Positions 6,326 through 7,532 of a stretch of 7,532 nt of DNA are shown piece by piece. Position 1 is the stretch's first letter; the number at the start of each line of letters is the position of its first letter. The notes beneath the pieces are model-generated. The model did no database searches and was not told the origin of the DNA. It saw nothing but the letters and a program-made list of their open reading frames with translations. The position numbers were made by a program, and so were the translations under genes. Location: contig JAASSQ010000141.1 of assembly GCA_021767845.1 (NCBI GenBank), positions 1-7,532 of the forward strand, read 5' to 3'. Origin of the DNA: Roseovarius sp. (GTDB lineage: Bacteria > Pseudomonadota > Alphaproteobacteria > Rhodobacterales > Rhodobacteraceae).

Positions 6326-7081
6326 ATGCTGGAAATCAAGAACTTGCACGTTGATCTTGAAGACGAGGAAAAGACGATCCTCAACGGCGTCGATCTGACC
6401 GTCGAGGATGGCAAGGTGCACGCCATCATGGGGCCGAACGGGTCGGGCAAGTCCACCCTGAGCTACGTTCTGGCCGGGCGTGACGGCTATGAGGTTACCG
6501 AAGGCTCTGCCACGCTGGATGGCGTCGACATCCTCGAGATGGAACCCGAAGAGCGTGCCGCCGCCGGCCTGTTCCTGGCGTTCCAGTATCCTGTCGAGAT
6601 CCCCGGCGTGGGCAACATGACCTTCATGCGCACCGCGCTGAACGCGCAGCGCAAGGCGAAGGGCGAGGAGGAGATCAGCGCGGCGGATTTCCTCAAACTC
6701 GTGCGCGAAAAGGCCAAGACGCTGAAGATGGACAACGACATGCTGAAGCGTCCGGTCAATGTGGGGTTCTCGGGCGGCGAGAAGAAGCGCAACGAAATCC
6801 TGCAGATGGCCCTGCTGGAGCCCAAGATGTGCATTCTGGACGAGACCGACTCGGGGCTTGACGTGGATGCGATGAAACTGGTGGCCGAGGGCGTGAACGC
6901 CCTGCGCGATGCGGGCCGCGGCTTCCTTGTCATCACGCACTATCAACGGTTGCTGGACCACATCAAACCCGATGTCGTGCACATCATGTCCGAGGGCCGG
7001 ATCGTGAAGACCGGCGGACCCGAGCTGGCGCTCGAGGTGGAGCGCGACGGATACGAAGACATCAAGGCGGAGGTGGCGTAA
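6326..7081 (+). CDS. sufC: Fe-S assembly ATPase SufC
   Basis: SufC, 251 residues, the soluble ABC-type ATPase of the SufBC2D complex. It acts in the cytoplasm and does not energise transport. All ABC motifs are present: Walker A GPNGSGKST (36-44, Lys42), Q-loop Gln87 in AFQYPVEIPG, signature FSGGEKKRNE (148-157), Walker B CILDETDSGLD (169-179, Asp172 and catalytic Glu173) and the switch His205 in ITHYQR. The signature FSGGEKKR and ETDSGLD are characteristic of SufC compared with transporter ATPases. GGAGG (6314-6318) precedes the ATG by 7 nt. The stop TAA overlaps the sufD ATG by one base (TAATG), giving coupled synthesis of the two partners. Length is normal. Confidence 0.97.
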   Translation: MLEIKNLHVDLEDEEKTILNGVDLTVEDGKVHAIMGPNGSGKSTLSYVLAGRDGYEVTEGSATLDGVDILEMEPEERAAAGLFLAFQYPVEIPGVGNMTFMRTALNAQRKAKGEEEISAADFLKLVREKAKTLKMDNDMLKRPVNVGFSGGEKKRNEILQMALLEPKMCILDETDSGLDVDAMKLVAEGVNALRDAGRGFLVITHYQRLLDHIKPDVVHIMSEGRIVKTGGPELALEVERDGYEDIKAEVA

Positions 7082-7532
7082 TGGCTTTGCCGCAGGCGAA
7101 ACTGGATGCGACCGAGGCCCGGTTGGCCGGGGCCACGCGCCCTGACGGCGCGGCCTGGGCTAACGCGGCGCGTGACGCGGCGTTGACCCGTGTGCGTGGC
7201 ATGGGCCTGCCGCACCGGCGCGACGAATACTGGAAGTTCACCAATCCCGACACGCTTGTGCAGCCCGACGCGCCCGAAGCGGCGCTGTTCGACAGCGGCG
7301 AAGCGCCGACCTTCGACTCGGTGGACCGGCTGAAGATCGTCTTCGTGGACGGGGTTTTCGACGCGGAAGCAAGTGATGACCTGGCGCTTGAGAACGTGAC
7401 GATCGAGCGCCTGACCGAGGCGACCGGCACCGACATTCACTGGGCCAAGGATCTCTACGGCGTTTTGGAAGAGCGGGGCCAGAGCCCGGTGGCCCGCCCG
7501 CTGGCGGCGCTGAACACGGCATTGGCAACCGA
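7081..7532 (+). CDS. sufD: Fe-S assembly scaffold SufD, 5' part
   Basis: The first 150 codons of SufD, open to the window edge; a complete SufD is usually above 400 residues. SufD pairs with SufB and SufC in the scaffold complex. The N-terminal helical domain contains the family signature GLPHRRDEYWKFTNPDTL (42-59), followed by LKIVFVDGVFD (84-94), the start of the beta domain. The later HWAKDLYGVLEERG and PLAALNTALA fit the segment before the beta-helix. GGAGG (7069-7073), inside the end of sufC, precedes the ATG by 7 nt, and the start overlaps the sufC stop by one base. The conserved SufD His near the SufB interface (E. coli His360) lies beyond the window and cannot be checked. Confidence 0.93.
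   Translation, partial: MALPQAKLDATEARLAGATRPDGAAWANAARDAALTRVRGMGLPHRRDEYWKFTNPDTLVQPDAPEAALFDSGEAPTFDSVDRLKIVFVDGVFDAEASDDLALENVTIERLTEATGTDIHWAKDLYGVLEERGQSPVARPLAALNTALAT

Noticed and set aside
6164..6982. Minus-strand open frame opposite sufC
   Set aside because: sufC has all ABC ATPase motifs on the plus strand; the opposite frame shows no domain.

Overview
The window is high-GC, densely coded chromosomal DNA whose gene content and codon use point to an alphaproteobacterium, most likely a Rhodobacterales/Roseobacter-group organism. The grounds are an iscR, cysteine desulfurase, sufB ... sufC, sufD cluster, an IscR protein with a single cysteine, and a TTAGAA-N3-TTCTAA operator in front of iscR. 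The species cannot be named from the sequence alone.

Left part (1-2278). A GNAT-type acetyltransferase gene (35-631, +) runs head-on into a minus-strand trio read in the order alpha/beta hydrolase (2125-1472), unrecognised 84-residue protein (1467-1213), HD-domain phosphohydrolase (1216-632). The trio is tightly packed (4-nt gap, then 4-nt overlap) and is probably one operon. The convergent stop codons abut at 631/632. A perfect 11-bp inverted repeat followed by TTTT (620-664) spans both 3' ends and looks like a terminator built into coding sequence. The 153-nt gap 2126-2278 is the only sizeable intergenic region. It holds the iscR promoter, a perfect palindromic operator lying on its -10 box, and a weaker candidate promoter for the divergent hydrolase operon.

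Right part (2279-7532). One plus-strand operon encodes iron-sulfur cluster assembly: iscR (regulator), a compact NifS/IscS-type cysteine desulfurase (sulfur donor), sufB (scaffold), a YbjQ/UPF0145 protein, a Rossmann-fold methyltransferase-like protein, sufC (ATPase) and the first 150 codons of sufD, which runs off the window. SufB, SufC and SufD form the SufBC2D scaffold complex, the desulfurase supplies persulfide sulfur, and IscR presumably represses the operon when cluster supply is adequate.

Most notable points: (1) IscR lacks all three canonical cluster-ligand cysteines; (2) a near-copy of the iscR operator lies inside the desulfurase gene, in an AT-rich patch that uses codons unusual for this DNA; (3) two genes not known to belong to the Suf machinery sit between sufB and sufC; (4) a terminator-like repeat is shared in frame by two convergent genes. 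I see no mobile element, CRISPR array, tRNA or rRNA, and no wholly new multi-gene system. The interest lies in regulation and accessory genes within a known pathway.
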